The translations under genes were made by a program, and so were the position numbers. The notes under the pieces are model-generated. The model saw only the letters and a list, made by a program, of their open reading frames with translations. It was not told where the DNA came from and made no database searches. From Anaeromyxobacter sp. Fw109-5 (GTDB lineage Bacteria > Myxococcota > Myxococcia > Myxococcales > Anaeromyxobacteraceae), in NCBI RefSeq assembly GCF_000017505.1, contig NC_009675.1, positions 2,914,001 to 2,978,000 on the forward strand: a stretch of DNA of 64,000 nucleotides. The letters are read 5' to 3'. Shown here one piece after another: positions 19,230 to 30,613 of the stretch; positions within the stretch are counted from its first letter, which is position 1; every line of letters starts with the position of its first letter.

Positions 19230-19427
19230 CTACCGCCGGACGTTCGCTGCCTGAAGCCCCTTGGGGCCCTGGGTGACGTCGAACTCGACGCGCTCACCCT
19301 CCTTCAGGGTGCGAAACCCGTCCATCTGGATCGCGGTGTGGTGGACGAACACGTCCTCGCCGCCCTCCTGCGAGATGAACCCGAAGCCCTTCGCGTCGTT
19401 GAACCACTTCACGGTACCGGTCGCCAT
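19230..19427 (-). CDS. Cold-shock domain protein (CspA family)
   Basis: 65 aa OB-fold RNA chaperone. Both RNA-binding motifs are intact: KGFGFIS (RNP1) and DVFVHH (RNP2); the N-terminus [11 protein letters not shown] is canonical. Strong GAAGGAAG RBS. A promoter at 19507-19536 gives a leader of roughly 70 nt, compatible with, but not proof of, leader-mediated cold control. infA lies downstream on the same strand. Confidence 0.97.
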   Translation of the reverse strand: MATGTVKWFNDAKGFGFISQEGGEDVFVHHTAIQMDGFRTLKEGERVEFDVTQGPKGLQAANVRR

Positions 19428-19506
19428 CGCTTCGCTTCCTTCTCTGTCACCAGGCCGACCGCCGGCCGGGGCGGCAGGGGGGCACGGACCCCCAGCCTGG
19501 GCGCGA

Positions 19507-19536
19507 AATATCCCCGAAACGGCGGCGGACCGTCAA
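19507..19536 (-). promoter_or_regulatory. Sigma70-type promoter of the cold-shock gene
   Basis: On the minus strand, TTGACG (19536-19531), 18-nt spacer, GATATT (19512-19507). It directs transcription toward the cold-shock gene, and possibly infA, with a GC-rich leader of about 70 nt. Confidence 0.5.
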
Positions 19537-19601
19537 GCGAACCCCTGGCAAAACGGCCTCTAAAATGTGGACTTCCGAGGGCACCTCGCTCTCCTGGAGA
19601 T

Positions 19602-20021
19602 TCACTGCGAGAGCGCCCCCAGCAGCGCCCGCGCCCGCTCCCCCACCTCGGGGTCGCTCGCGACCGCACGGAGCGCCTCGCGCGCCTCGTCCCGGCAGCC
19701 TCCAGGCTGCGCGAGCAGGCTCTCGGCGCGGGTCAGCCGGACGAAGGGGTCCTCGGGCGCGAGCTTCAGGGCCACCTCCGCGCAGAAGCGCGCGGCGAGC
19801 GGCTGGGCGAGCCGCCGGTGGGCCTGCGAGAGGAGCGCCCAGGCGCCCGCGTCCTGGTGATTCGTGACGACCAGCCCCTCGAGGATCGCCTGCGCCGTCT
19901 CCACCCGCCCGGCCTCGAGCTCAGCCTCCGCCAGGCAGGCGATGGCGTCGCCGATCTCGCGCGAGATGCCCTGCACCTCCGCGAGCGTGCTGCCCTGCTC
20001 CATGGCCTCGATGACGTTCAT
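19602..20021 (-). CDS. Small TPR protein, SycD/LcrH-like chaperone candidate
   Basis: 139 aa, acidic, all-helical, cytoplasmic. About three TPR-like repeats can be traced (AIACLAEAELEAGRVETAQAI; AGAWALLSQAHRRLAQPLAA; PFVRLTRAESLLAQPGGCRD). Length and layout match class II type III secretion chaperones (SycD/LcrH, about 140-170 aa), which hold hydrophobic translocator proteins. It lies nine nt after a gene for a hydrophobic, Ser/Ala-rich protein, consistent with a chaperone-client pair. No other type III secretion gene is seen, so the assignment rests on architecture only; it could be a generic TPR protein. Confidence 0.6.
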   Translation of the reverse strand: MNVIEAMEQGSTLAEVQGISREIGDAIACLAEAELEAGRVETAQAILEGLVVTNHQDAGAWALLSQAHRRLAQPLAARFCAEVALKLAPEDPFVRLTRAESLLAQPGGCRDEAREALRAVASDPEVGERARALLGALSQ

Positions 20022-20030
20022 GGCGCGCTC

Positions 20031-20939
20031 CTAGCGGATGTTCGCGATGATCCCGGCGCGGGTCTCGTGCTGCATCCGGAAGATCGCGGAGACCATGCTG
20101 AACATCTCCTTCTGCTTCTCCTGCAGCTGCTGGAGCTTCATGAGCTCCAGCTGCTGCTGGCTCGAGGAGAGCTCCGCCTTCCCCGACGCGGAGCCCGAGG
20201 CGCCGGAGGACGCGGAGCCGCTCGCAGGGGTGGACTTCAGCTCCGAGTCGATGGCCTTCGCGAGCTCCACCGCGCCGCCCGCCAGCGTGGGCCCCAGCTT
20301 GAGCAGGGCGGGAGCGAGCGCCGGCATGCCGAGGGCGGAGGCGCCTGCCGCGAGCACCGGACCGCCCAGCTTCGACAGCGCGGACTGGAAGGTCTTGTCC
20401 TTGAGGAGGTCGACGATCCCGCCGGCGCCCGGGATGACCTTCGTCACCACCGACGCGATGGCCCCGAAGATCCCGCCCTTCTTCTTCGCGCTGGACGAGC
20501 CGCTCTTCGCCTGGGAGGCCGCCGGCGTCTTGCCCGCGATCGCGTCCATGCGCTGCTGCATCTCCTCCTCGTACTTCGCGTTGAGGTGCGCGAGGAGGCG
20601 CATCAGCTTCTCCTCGATGGAGAGCTTCGGGTCCTTCAGGAAGGCGAGCGGATCGCTCGTCGAGGTCTTCCCGGAGGACGAGCTCGAGGTCTTCTTGGCG
20701 TAGCCCGCGCCGGAGCTCCTCGAGGCGCTCGAGCGCTTCGCCGTCGCGCTCTTCGAGGCCTTGCTCGACTTCGTCGCCTCCTTCACCGCCGCAGCGGCGG
20801 AGTCGATGGCGAGCTCGGCGAGCCCGCGGGCGGCGGCGCCCGCCGCGGCGCGCAACGTCGAGGCGCGGTCCGGCGCGTCCGTGGGCGGCGGGAGCGAAAC
20901 GGGGGAACGCGCTGCGCCGGACGAGGTGGTGGAGATCAT
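20031..20939 (-). CDS. Hydrophobic-core, Ser/Lys-rich protein (translocator-like client candidate)
   Basis: 302 aa, no family recognised. Residues 1-95 are Ser/Ala/Lys-rich and disordered-looking. Residues about 95-125 are a charged helix (LSIEEKLMRLLAHLNAKYEEE). Residues about 145-240 contain Gly/Ala-rich hydrophobic stretches (GGIFGAIASVVTKVIPGAGG; LGGPVLAAGASALGMPALAP), and the C-terminus is a Gln-rich coiled coil (QQQLELMKLQQLQEKQKEMF). No classical signal peptide. This order resembles type III secretion pore-forming translocators. GGAAAGGA supports the start at 20939. It is followed nine nt later by the TPR protein. Confidence 0.55.
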   Translation of the reverse strand: MISTTSSGAARSPVSLPPPTDAPDRASTLRAAAGAAARGLAELAIDSAAAAVKEATKSSKASKSATAKRSSASRSSGAGYAKKTSSSSSGKTSTSDPLAFLKDPKLSIEEKLMRLLAHLNAKYEEEMQQRMDAIAGKTPAASQAKSGSSSAKKKGGIFGAIASVVTKVIPGAGGIVDLLKDKTFQSALSKLGGPVLAAGASALGMPALAPALLKLGPTLAGGAVELAKAIDSELKSTPASGSASSGASGSASGKAELSSSQQQLELMKLQQLQEKQKEMFSMVSAIFRMQHETRAGIIANIR

Positions 20940-21086
20940 GGGGTCCTTTCCGAGGCCGGCGGAGGATGGGGGGCGCCGGTGTCGTCACGCCGAGCGCGCG
21001 CCGTGCCAGCACGTCCGGCGAGTCGTTCCGCGCACTTCCTCGCACCCGCCCGTCCGCGGGACGGGCCCCGCGGCCGCGCTCCGGTC

Positions 21087-21116
21087 TTTACGCCGCGCCC
21101 GATCGCCGCCTAGATT
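21087..21116 (+). promoter_or_regulatory. Promoter of ruvX-mltG, near-leaderless
   Basis: TTTACG (21087-21092), 18-nt spacer, TAGATT (21111-21116), then eight nt to the ruvX ATG. No Shine-Dalgarno is visible between -10 and start. Confidence 0.45.
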
Positions 21117-21124
21117 CCGGCGCG

Positions 21125-21538
21125 ATGCGCTACCTCGGCCTGGACCTCGGCCGCGCCCGGATCGGCCTCGCCCTCGCCGACGACGTGCTCCGCACGGCTC
21201 GCCCGCTGTCCGTCGTGCGCCACCGCACGCGCGAGGCGGACCTCGCCTCGATCGCGGCCACCCTCCGCGAGTGGGAGGTCGGGACCGCGGTGGTCGGGTT
21301 GCCGCTCAACATGGACGGCAGCGAGGGCGCCTCGGCCCGGTACGCGCGGGCGTTCGCGGAGGAGCTGGCGCGCGCGACGGGCGTCCCGGTGGAGCTGTTC
21401 GACGAGCGGCTCTCCACCTTCGAGGCGGAGTCGCGGCTGCGCGAGCAGGGGTTCTCCGCGCGAGAGCTCCGCGGGCGCGTCGACGCCGAGGCCGCGGCCG
21501 TGATCCTGCAGGGCTGGCTCGATGGGAGGCACGCGTGA
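21125..21538 (+). CDS. ruvX: Holliday junction resolvase-like / pre-16S rRNA nuclease, YqgF family
   Basis: 137 aa, RNase H-like fold. In E. coli it matures the 5' end of 16S rRNA. Seen: [17 protein letters not shown] (first catalytic Asp), [26 protein letters not shown] (catalytic Asp/Glu) and [15 protein letters not shown] (last Asp). The family length is normal. Its TGA overlaps the mltG GTG, and the ruvX-mltG order is common in bacteria. The start at 21125 matches the family N-terminus. Confidence 0.95.
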   Translation: MRYLGLDLGRARIGLALADDVLRTARPLSVVRHRTREADLASIAATLREWEVGTAVVGLPLNMDGSEGASARYARAFAEELARATGVPVELFDERLSTFEAESRLREQGFSARELRGRVDAEAAAVILQGWLDGRHA

Positions 21539-22572
21539 AGCGCTTCGTCCTCGCCGTGCTCCTCCTCGCGCTCGTCGCCGCGGGCGGCGCGGCGTTCGTC
21601 GCCTGGCGCGATCTCGCCTCGTTCCGCGAGACGCCCTACGGCGACCCGGAGGAGAAGGTGGTGGTGGTCCCGCCCGGCGCGAGCGCGCGGGTCGTGATCC
21701 GCACGCTCGCGCGCGGCGGCGTGCTGTCGGACGAGCGCACGGCGTGGCGGTATTTCCGGTACGTGAAGCGCGACCCCCGCGCGTTCCGCTCGGGCGAGTA
21801 TGCGTTCGCGGGTCCGCTGCGCCCGGACGAGGTGCTCGAGCGCGTGTTCCGCGGGGACGTGAAGCTCTACCGCTTCACCGTCCCGGAGGGGCTGCGCATG
21901 GAGGAGATCGCCGCCATCGTCGCGCGGAGCGGGCTCGCCGCGGAGGCGGCCTTCCTGGAGGTCGCGCGGGATCCGGCGGTCGCGCGGGGGCTCGGCCTCC
22001 CCTACGCCAACCTCGAAGGGTTCCTCTTCCCCGACACGTACAGCTTCCCGCGGGGGGCCTCCGCCCGCGCGATCGCCGCCGCGATGGTCGCGCGGTTCGA
22101 CACCGAGTACGCGAAGGCCGAGGCGGTTCGCGCCCCGGGCGTGAGCCTCGATCGGGGCCGGGTGGCGACGCTCGCCTCGATCGTGGAGAAGGAGACCGGG
22201 CGCGAGGACGAGCGCCCGCGGATCGCGTGCGTCTTCCACAACCGGCTCCGGCTCGGCATGCCGCTCCAGACCGACCCGACCGTGATGTACGCGACGATGC
22301 TCCGGACGGGCCGCTGGTCGCGGAACATCACGCGGACGGATCTCCTCACGCCGCACCCTTACAACACGTACACGACCGCGGGCCTGCCCCCTGGCCCGAT
22401 CGCCAGCGCGGGGGCCGCGGCGCTCCGCGCGGCGCTCGCGCCGGCGGACTGCAAGGACCTCTACTTCGTCTCCCGCAACGACGGCTCGCACGTCTTCTGC
22501 CCGGACCTCGCGTGCCACAACGCGGCCGTCCAGCGCTGGCAGGTGGAGTTCTTCCGCCGCAGCGCGCGCTGA
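21535..22572 (+). CDS. mltG: Endolytic murein transglycosylase
   Basis: 345 aa. It cleaves nascent glycan strands near the inner membrane and sets their length. Residues 4-24 are the membrane anchor ([21 protein letters not shown]); a LysM-like region follows, then the YceG domain with [15 protein letters not shown], the catalytic Glu in [22 protein letters not shown] and [14 protein letters not shown]. The GTG start overlaps the ruvX stop. It is the partner enzyme to GT51 synthases such as the AsmA-GT51 fusion about 5 kb away. Confidence 0.95.
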   Translation: MKRFVLAVLLLALVAAGGAAFVAWRDLASFRETPYGDPEEKVVVVPPGASARVVIRTLARGGVLSDERTAWRYFRYVKRDPRAFRSGEYAFAGPLRPDEVLERVFRGDVKLYRFTVPEGLRMEEIAAIVARSGLAAEAAFLEVARDPAVARGLGLPYANLEGFLFPDTYSFPRGASARAIAAAMVARFDTEYAKAEAVRAPGVSLDRGRVATLASIVEKETGREDERPRIACVFHNRLRLGMPLQTDPTVMYATMLRTGRWSRNITRTDLLTPHPYNTYTTAGLPPGPIASAGAAALRAALAPADCKDLYFVSRNDGSHVFCPDLACHNAAVQRWQVEFFRRSAR

Positions 22573-22730
22573 GGCGCCTCTCCTCCGCGAGCCGCGTCCC
22601 GCCCGTGGGCGCCCCTCCCCGCCGGGAGGCCTCTCCTTCCCTCCGGGCGTGCGCTTCTGCAGCGCGCCACGCCGGACCTTATGCTCCCTTGAGCCCCCGT
22701 ACGTCGGGCGGCGCAAGCTCGAGGGAACGC

Positions 22731-24803
<2,073 letters not shown>

Positions 24804-24851
24804 CGCCCGCCGGCGATCCACGGGTGAACGGGAGCGAGGTCTGCGCAGTCC

Positions 24852-25958
24852 ATGACCCTCAAGATCAAGCAGGACCACGCCCGGTTCCGCGACATCGTCC
24901 GCGGCCGCATCAAGCGGAACCTCAAGAAGTACGTCCAGAAGGGAGAGATGATCGGGAAGAAGGGGAAGGACTTCATCACCATCCCCGTCCCGACCATCGA
25001 CATCCCGCACTTCCGCTTCGGTGAGCGCTCGCAGGGGGGCGTGGGCCAGGGCGAGGGGGAGCAGGGCGATCCGCTCTCGCCGGGCGACGGGCAGCAGGGC
25101 TCGGGGCAGGCCGGCCAGGGCGAGGGGCAGCACATCCTCGAGGTCGACGTCTCGCTCGAGGAGCTCGCCGACATCCTCGGCGAGGAGCTCGCCCTCCCCC
25201 GGATCCAGCCGAAGGGCAAGGACCGGATCGTCACCACGAAGCTCAAGTACACCGGCGTCGCGCCGGCGGGGCCCGAGTCCCTGCGCCACTTCAAGCGCAC
25301 CTACAAGCAGGCGCTGCGGCGGCAGATCGCGAGCGGATCCTACAACTGGCGCAAGCCCGTCATCGTCCCGGTGCGGGAGGACCGGCGCTACCGCACCTGG
25401 AAGCAGGTGCCGCTCCCGGAGACGAACGCCGCCGTCATCTACATGATGGACGTGTCCGGATCGATGGGCGACGAGCAGAAGGAGATCGTCCGCATCGAGT
25501 CCTTCTGGATCGACACCTGGCTGCGCAAGCACTACAAGGGCCTCGAGACCCGCTACATCATCCACGACGCCGTCGCGCGAGAGGTCGACCGCGACACGTT
25601 CTTCCACACCCGCGAGTCGGGCGGGACGATGATCTCGTCCGCCTACAAGCTCGCCCTCGAGATGATCGAGAGCGACTACGCGCCCGGCAGCTGGAACGTG
25701 TACCCGTTCCACTTCTCCGACGGCGACAACTGGAGCGCGGACGACACGCGGCTCTGCGTGGACCTGCTCCAGAACCGGATCCTCCCGGTGGTCAACCTGT
25801 TCGCGTACGGCCAGGTCGAGAGCCCCTACGGCTCGGGGCAGTTCATCAAGGACCTGAAGGACGCGATCGGCGCGCGCGACAACGTGGCGCTCTCCGAGAT
25901 CGCCGACAAGGACGGGATCTACGCCTCCATCAAGACGTTCCTCGGGACCGGCAAGTAG
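24852..25958 (+). CDS. DUF444 / YeaH-YhbH family VWA protein
   Basis: 368 aa, cytoplasmic. Basic N-terminus, then a Gly/Gln-rich linker (about residues 57-95), then a von Willebrand A-like domain with the MIDAS motif DVSGSMG around residue 200. It lies 48 nt after prkA and eight nt before spoVR. In E. coli and Bacillus the corresponding proteins act in the same stress or sporulation pathway as PrkA, and the VWA domain suggests a complex scaffold. The [19 protein letters not shown] start is the family N-terminus. Confidence 0.93.
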   Translation: MTLKIKQDHARFRDIVRGRIKRNLKKYVQKGEMIGKKGKDFITIPVPTIDIPHFRFGERSQGGVGQGEGEQGDPLSPGDGQQGSGQAGQGEGQHILEVDVSLEELADILGEELALPRIQPKGKDRIVTTKLKYTGVAPAGPESLRHFKRTYKQALRRQIASGSYNWRKPVIVPVREDRRYRTWKQVPLPETNAAVIYMMDVSGSMGDEQKEIVRIESFWIDTWLRKHYKGLETRYIIHDAVAREVDRDTFFHTRESGGTMISSAYKLALEMIESDYAPGSWNVYPFHFSDGDNWSADDTRLCVDLLQNRILPVVNLFAYGQVESPYGSGQFIKDLKDAIGARDNVALSEIADKDGIYASIKTFLGTGK

Positions 25959-25966
25959 GGGAAGGC

Positions 25967-27454
25967 ATGGACCGCAAGACGCAGCTCCCGGCCCACCTGC
26001 ACGACATCCGCAAGCGGATCGAGGGCTACGCCCGCGAGTACGGGCTCGACTTCTTCGACACGATCTTCGAGGTCCTGAACTTCGACGAGATCAACATGGT
26101 CGCCGCCTACGGCGGCTTCCCGAACCGCTACCCGCACTGGCGGTTCGGCATGGACTACGAGCGGCTGTCGAAGGGCTACGAGTACGGGCTCTCCAAGATC
26201 TACGAGATGGTCATCAACAACGACCCCTCGTACGCGTACCTGCTCGAGTCCAACATGGACGTGGACCAGAAGCTCGTGATGGCCCACGTCTACGGCCACG
26301 TCGACTTCTTCAAGAACAACTTCATGTTCCGGCACACCAACCGGAAGATGATGGACCAGATGGCGAACCACGCCACGCGCGTGCGGCGCTACCAGGACAA
26401 GCTCGGCGTGGAGCTCGTGGAGGACTTCATCGATCGCTGCCTCTCGCTCGAGAACCTCATCGACTACCAGTCCCCCTACGTGAAGCGCCGGCCGGACCAC
26501 CCGGAGGAGGACGAGCGCAAGATCGCGAAGGGGTTCAAGACCGAGCGCGAGTACATGCGCGAGTTCATCAACCCGCCGGCGTTCCTCGAGGCCCAGCAGA
26601 AGCGGCTCGACGAGGAGGCCTCCCGCAAGCGCAAGTTCCCGGAGCGCCCCGAGCGCGACGTGCTGCTCTTCCTGCTCGAGCACGCCCCCCTCGAGCGCTG
26701 GGAGCACGACGTCCTCTCCATCGTGCGCGAGGAGTCCTACTACTTCGCCCCGCAGGGCCAGACCAAGATCATGAACGAGGGGTGGGCCACCTACTGGCAC
26801 TCCAAGATCATGACGGAGAAGGCCCTGGAGGCGTCCGAGATCATCGACTACGCGGACCACCACTCCGGCACCCTCGCCACCCACCCCGGCCAGCTCAACC
26901 CCTACAAGCTCGGGGTCGAGCTCTGGCGCGACATCGAGGATCGCTGGAACAAGGGGCGCTTCGGGAAGGAGTACGACGACTGCGACTCCTTCGTGGAGCG
27001 CAAGAACTGGGACAAGCGGCTCGGGCTCGGCCGCGAGAAGATCTTCGAGGTCCGCAAGCACTACAACGACGTCACCTTCATCGACGAGTTCCTCACGCTC
27101 GAGTTCGTCCTCGAGCAGCGCCTCTTCACCTACGGCTACAACGACAAGCACCAGCGCTGGGAGGTGATGGAGCGCGAGTTCAAGAAGGTGAAGGAGAAGC
27201 TCCTCCACATGCTGACCAACTTCGGCCAGCCCGCGATCGCGGTGGAGGATGGCAACTACGACAACCGCGGCGAGCTGCTCCTCGTGCACAAGCACGACGG
27301 CGTGGACCTGAAGCTGGACTACGCGCGCGACACCCTGAAGCACCTCCAGACGCTGTGGCGGCGCCCGGTGAACCTCGTGTCCCGGATCGAGGGGCGCGGG
27401 ACGCTGTTCCGCTTCGACGGCAAGGAGCACAGCGACCGCCGCGTGGAGCTCTGA
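25967..27454 (+). CDS. spoVR: SpoVR family protein
   Basis: 495 aa, cytoplasmic. In Bacillus, SpoVR is needed for spore cortex formation; in E. coli the homologue is YcgB. Seen: [36 protein letters not shown]-type N-terminal block, [36 protein letters not shown] and [11 protein letters not shown] (conserved His-containing motifs). Third gene of the prkA operon. In a myxobacterium a role in fruiting, sporulation or starvation is a reasonable inference. Confidence 0.94.
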   Translation: MDRKTQLPAHLHDIRKRIEGYAREYGLDFFDTIFEVLNFDEINMVAAYGGFPNRYPHWRFGMDYERLSKGYEYGLSKIYEMVINNDPSYAYLLESNMDVDQKLVMAHVYGHVDFFKNNFMFRHTNRKMMDQMANHATRVRRYQDKLGVELVEDFIDRCLSLENLIDYQSPYVKRRPDHPEEDERKIAKGFKTEREYMREFINPPAFLEAQQKRLDEEASRKRKFPERPERDVLLFLLEHAPLERWEHDVLSIVREESYYFAPQGQTKIMNEGWATYWHSKIMTEKALEASEIIDYADHHSGTLATHPGQLNPYKLGVELWRDIEDRWNKGRFGKEYDDCDSFVERKNWDKRLGLGREKIFEVRKHYNDVTFIDEFLTLEFVLEQRLFTYGYNDKHQRWEVMEREFKKVKEKLLHMLTNFGQPAIAVEDGNYDNRGELLLVHKHDGVDLKLDYARDTLKHLQTLWRRPVNLVSRIEGRGTLFRFDGKEHSDRRVEL

Positions 27455-27530
27455 CGCGGCCCTCCCGATGGGCGCCGTGACGGCGGAAGAGCACCCGACG
27501 TACCCGCGCCCACACGCCCATTCCCGGGAT

Positions 27531-27559
27531 TTCAGATCCGGCGGGGCTGCTGCTACATT
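27531..27559 (+). promoter_or_regulatory. Promoter of the M23 peptidase gene, near-leaderless
   Basis: TTCAGA (27531-27536), 17-nt spacer, TACATT (27554-27559), then eight nt to the ATG at 27568. No Shine-Dalgarno. Confidence 0.42.
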
Positions 27560-27567
27560 GCCGGCCG

Positions 27568-28857
27568 ATGCAGAACCGCGCCGACGATCTGCCCCGCCGC
27601 CGCCGCCTCCCCGCCGTCCTCGCCGGGCTCGGCTTCCTCGCCATCCTGGCCGTCGCCCTGGTGGGCGCCGCGGGCCGGATCCGGTCGGTCCCGCCCGAGG
27701 CGGCCCCCGTGGTGGCCCAGACCGGTCCCGGGGACGCGCAGCCGGCGGCGTCCGGGCCGGCCGCGCCGGCCCGCTTCACCTCCGTCGCGGTCCGCCTGCA
27801 GAAGAACCAGACCCTGAATCAGGCCCTCTTCTCGCTGCGCCTGGCCGCCGCCGAGGTGAACGAGGTCGTCGACGCGCTGCGCGGCCACTTCCCCTTCCGC
27901 AAGGCCCGCCCCGGCGATCAGCTCCGCCTCGAGCGGGCGGAGGACGGCGGCCTGCACCGCTTCACGTACCGCCAGGGCGCCGCGGACGAGTGGATCGTCG
28001 AGCGGGCCCCGGACGGCACGCTGCAGGGGGCGAAGCGCCCCGTCGAGCTCACCACCGAGGTGGCCCGCGTCGCGGTCACGATCGAGTCGTCCCTCTACGA
28101 GTCGCTCGGGCGCGCCGAGGAGGACCCGGGGCTCGCCGTCCTCGCCGCCGACGTGCTCGCCTGGGACGTCGACTTCTACCAGGACGTCCGGACCGGCGAC
28201 CGCATGCGGATCCTGGTGGAGAAGGTGTACGCGGACGGCAAGCTGCTCCGCTACGGCGAGGTGCTCGCGGCCGAGTACGACGGCGCCGCCACCGGCCTGA
28301 AGCGGCTGTTCCGGTACACCGACGCCTCCGGCCACACCAGCTACTTCGACGAGGAGGGCAACAGCGCCCGTCGCGGCTTCCTCAAGTCGCCCCTCAAGTA
28401 CGCCCACATCACCTCGAGCTTCGGCACGCGCCGCCACCCGGTGCTCGGCTACACCCGAGCCCACGAGGGCGTCGACTACGGCGCGCCCACCGGCACGCCG
28501 ATCTGGGCGGTCGGGGACGGCTCGGTGCGGGTCGCGGGGTGGCACGGCGGCTGCGGCAAGACGGTGATCCTGAAGCACCGGAACGGGCTCGAGAGCGTCT
28601 ACTGCCACCTCTCCCGCATCGCGGTCTCCTCCGGGAAGCCGGTCTCGCAGAAGCAGATCATCGGCTACGTCGGCTCGACCGGCCTCTCCACCGGCCCGCA
28701 CCTGCACTACGCGGTGAAGCGCGGCGGCCGGTACGTCAACCCGATGCAGCTCAAGGTGCCGCGCGAGGCCCCGCTCCCCGCGAGCGCCGTCGCCGACTTC
28801 CGGGAGCAGATCGCCCCGCTGCGCGCCCAGCTCGCCGGGCCGGTCGCGCTGAATTGA
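27568..28857 (+). CDS. M23 family metallopeptidase (murein DD-endopeptidase-like)
   Basis: 429 aa. Residues about 15-35 form a membrane anchor (AVLAGLGFLAILAVALVGAAG). A LysM/OapA-like region follows (about residues 70-150), then a linker domain, then the LytM/M23 catalytic domain with zinc ligands His299 and Asp303 in HEGVDYG and the HLHY motif (His378, His380). All four catalytic positions are present, so it should be active on peptidoglycan cross-links. It may partner with MltG and the AsmA-GT51 protein in wall remodelling. Followed by a non-coding, repeat-rich stretch. Confidence 0.92.
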   Translation: MQNRADDLPRRRRLPAVLAGLGFLAILAVALVGAAGRIRSVPPEAAPVVAQTGPGDAQPAASGPAAPARFTSVAVRLQKNQTLNQALFSLRLAAAEVNEVVDALRGHFPFRKARPGDQLRLERAEDGGLHRFTYRQGAADEWIVERAPDGTLQGAKRPVELTTEVARVAVTIESSLYESLGRAEEDPGLAVLAADVLAWDVDFYQDVRTGDRMRILVEKVYADGKLLRYGEVLAAEYDGAATGLKRLFRYTDASGHTSYFDEEGNSARRGFLKSPLKYAHITSSFGTRRHPVLGYTRAHEGVDYGAPTGTPIWAVGDGSVRVAGWHGGCGKTVILKHRNGLESVYCHLSRIAVSSGKPVSQKQIIGYVGSTGLSTGPHLHYAVKRGGRYVNPMQLKVPREAPLPASAVADFREQIAPLRAQLAGPVALN

Positions 28858-28864
28858 TCTGATC

Positions 28865-28913
28865 GGACGGGGGCTGCGCCCCATCCCAGCGGCAGAGCCG
28901 CTGGGGCCCCACC
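28865..28913 (+). repeat. Dispersed 49-bp stem-loop repeat, copy 2
   Basis: Plus-strand copy of the repeat at 478-526: GGACGGGGGCTGCGCCCC at the start and GCTGGGGCCCCACC at the end. The middle contains CAGCGGCAGAGCCGCTG, itself a perfect stem. It begins seven nt after the stop codon of the M23 peptidase. Confidence 0.6.
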
Positions 28914-28932
28914 CCTGCTCGGCGGGGCCCGT

Positions 28933-28969
28933 GAACGGTCGCGCCTGCTTCGCAGGTTCGCGACCGTTC
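28933..28969. repeat. Long inverted repeat in a stem-loop cluster
   Basis: GAACGGTCGCG and its exact complement CGCGACCGTTC enclose a second small hairpin (CCTGCTTCGCAGG). Further hairpins follow within 60 nt (GGGGCTTCGCCCC; CCGCGCGTTGCGCGG). Together with the 49-bp repeat before it, the 28865-29020 stretch is a run of at least five stems with no coding potential. Confidence 0.6.
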
Positions 28970-29075
28970 CCCGCCGGAGGGGCTTCGCCCCAACCGCGCG
29001 TTGCGCGGGGCCCTCCCCCGGCGACTCGTCCTCGCGGGCCAGCGGCCCCCGCCCCTGGCTCGGCGGGATACGACG

Positions 29076-29115
29076 TCCCGCTCACCCCGAGCGTAGCAGT
29101 CGCGAAGTCGAGACG
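29076..29115 (+). repeat. Dispersed GCTCACCCTGAGCG-type repeat, copy 2
   Basis: CCCGCTCACCCCGAGCGTAG, a short middle, then CGAAGTCGAGACG; this matches the minus-strand copy at 12589-12640 with substitutions and a shorter middle. It lies between the stem-loop cluster and the first hexanucleotide array. Confidence 0.5.
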
Positions 29116-29186
29116 TCGGCGACGGTCCCCGCCGTGACGGGCAAAGCCCGGCGCGGCGGCTGATCGAACGGTTCGCGTCCTCGGGA

Positions 29187-29277
29187 TCGGGGTCGGGCTC
29201 GAGGTCGAGGTCGGGGTCGAGGTACGTCGAGGTCGAGGTCGAGGTCGAGGTCGAGGTCGAGGTCGAGGTCGAGGTCT
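29187..29277. repeat. GAGGTC hexanucleotide array 1 (imperfect, about 14 units)
   Basis: Tandem GGTCGA/GGTCGG units with one interruption (GTACGTCGAG near 29222); the last eight or so units are perfect. Same unit and same orientation as the longer array at 30421-30597. No gene crosses it convincingly. Confidence 0.9.
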
Positions 29278-29561
29278 CTCGATTCATCACATCCCACGGC
29301 GGCAGCACGCGCATGCGGGCAGGTCGTGTGCCGTCGCCGTACGCAGACGGGGGCTCGGGCATCGAGGGGAGAAGCGCTCGGTTCCCGGCGCGCCTCGCCC
29401 ATCATGCGGTGCGCCTTCACCGGCGTCGGCGGTGACTGGGCAGCCGGCAGATCAGGTCCGAGGAAGTTGCGCGCACGCTCGGCCGACGGCGGTATTCACT
29501 CGTAGTCCTTGCTGTCTCCAGCGATAGCTCTTGCGAGCCACGCAAGTCCCAGTTGCGGTGG

Positions 29562-30420
29562 GTGAACGTTGCCCTCTTGACGAGGTTCGAGGCGAAACGC
29601 GCTTCGACGTCCTCGGCACGTCGAGAGCACGCTCCTCGCGAGCGCAGGCAGCGCCGTGCGCGTCCGGCGCGCCGCGTGGACGGCGAAGGGGCGGGCCCGG
29701 AAAACGGCGCAGGCGCGATCCTGGTGCGTTTCCGAAGGGGCCGAAATCGCGTGTTACGAAGGGTGCACAGGAGGTGCACCATGGAACCTGTCCGACCTCG
29801 TCGCCCGGGCCGCCTACCGCACCAAGGCCGAGGTGGATCACCTCGTCGCCTCGCTCCAGGCGCGCACCGCTCCGCGGGCGGGCGTGCGCAAGCTGCCCGA
29901 CCGCGGCTCAGCCGCGAGCGCCCCGGCGCTGCCGCTGGCGACAGTCCATGCCCGACCTGCCGAGCCGCAGGAGGCGCTCCCCGTGCCTCGGGCGGCTGCT
30001 GGTGGGTCGCCGGCCACGGTTTCCGCCCCACTCGACCCGCCTCGCCCGAAGGCGCGGGCGGAGACCCGCGCGGTGAGCGAGAGCGGCTGGTCGCAGCGGG
30101 TCACCATCGACGCGTCCTGCAAGGAGGACCTCGAGACGCTCGCCGCGCTGCTCTCGCACAAGATCCCGGACGGCGATCTCGCGGCGGTGCTCCGCGAGGC
30201 CATCCGCTGCGCCGTCGAGAAGCACGGCAAGCGCAAGGGCGCGATCGCGCCGGAGCGGCAGCGGAAAGCGGACGGGGACCCACGGCCCTCTGCCGAGCGC
30301 GCCGCGCCCACGGGCACGATCCCGGCGATAGTGCGGCGCGAGGTCTGGAAGCGCGACGGCGGACGCTGCGCCTGGGTCGCTCCGGACGGGCGGCGCTGCA
30401 ACAGCCGCTGGCAGCTGGCG
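29562..30420 (+). pseudogene. Decayed HNH endonuclease gene, 3' end replaced by hexanucleotide array
   Basis: The N-terminus VNVALLTRFEAKR (GTG at 29562) and the later body lie in different frames, so there is at least one frameshift and a large internal loss. In the second frame (29800-30420) typical features of myxobacterial HNH proteins are visible: LVARAAYRTKAEVDHLVASL, VRKLPDRG, VSAPLDPPRP, LETLAALLSHKIPDGDLAAVL, then the start of the HNH domain, VRREVWKRDGGRCAWV with a first zinc-type Cys. The frame enters the GAGGTC array just where the catalytic His-Asn-His part should begin, so the catalytic core is missing. If translated, the frame would continue as (Arg-Ser)n to 30729, antisense to the neighbouring kinase gene. 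Confidence 0.65.
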
Positions 30421-30597
30421 AGGTCGAGGTCGAGGTCGAGGTCGAGGTCGAGGTCGAGGTCGAGGTCGAGGTCGAGGTCGAGGTCGAGGTCGAGGTCGAG
30501 GTCGAGGTCGAGGTCGAGGTCGAGGTCGAGGTCGAGGTCGAGGTCGGGGTCGGGGTCGGGGTCGAGGTCGGGGTCGGGGTCGAGGTCGGGGTCGGGC
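30421..30597. repeat. GAGGTC hexanucleotide array 2 (about 29 units)
   Basis: The first 125 nt or so are perfect AGGTCG repeats; the 3' third mixes GGTCGA and GGTCGG. It encodes Arg-Ser dipeptides in the frame of the HNH remnant, Glu-Val in another plus frame, and Leu-Asp on the minus strand. It ends 17 nt before the stop codon of the hybrid kinase. Because the unit is 6 nt, copy-number change never shifts a frame. Confidence 0.95.
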
Positions 30598-30613
30598 CCT
30601 TCGACCCGACCGA

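Noticed and set aside
30421-30597. Possible CRISPR-like array
   Set aside because: The 6-nt units are contiguous with no spacers; a simple hexanucleotide microsatellite.
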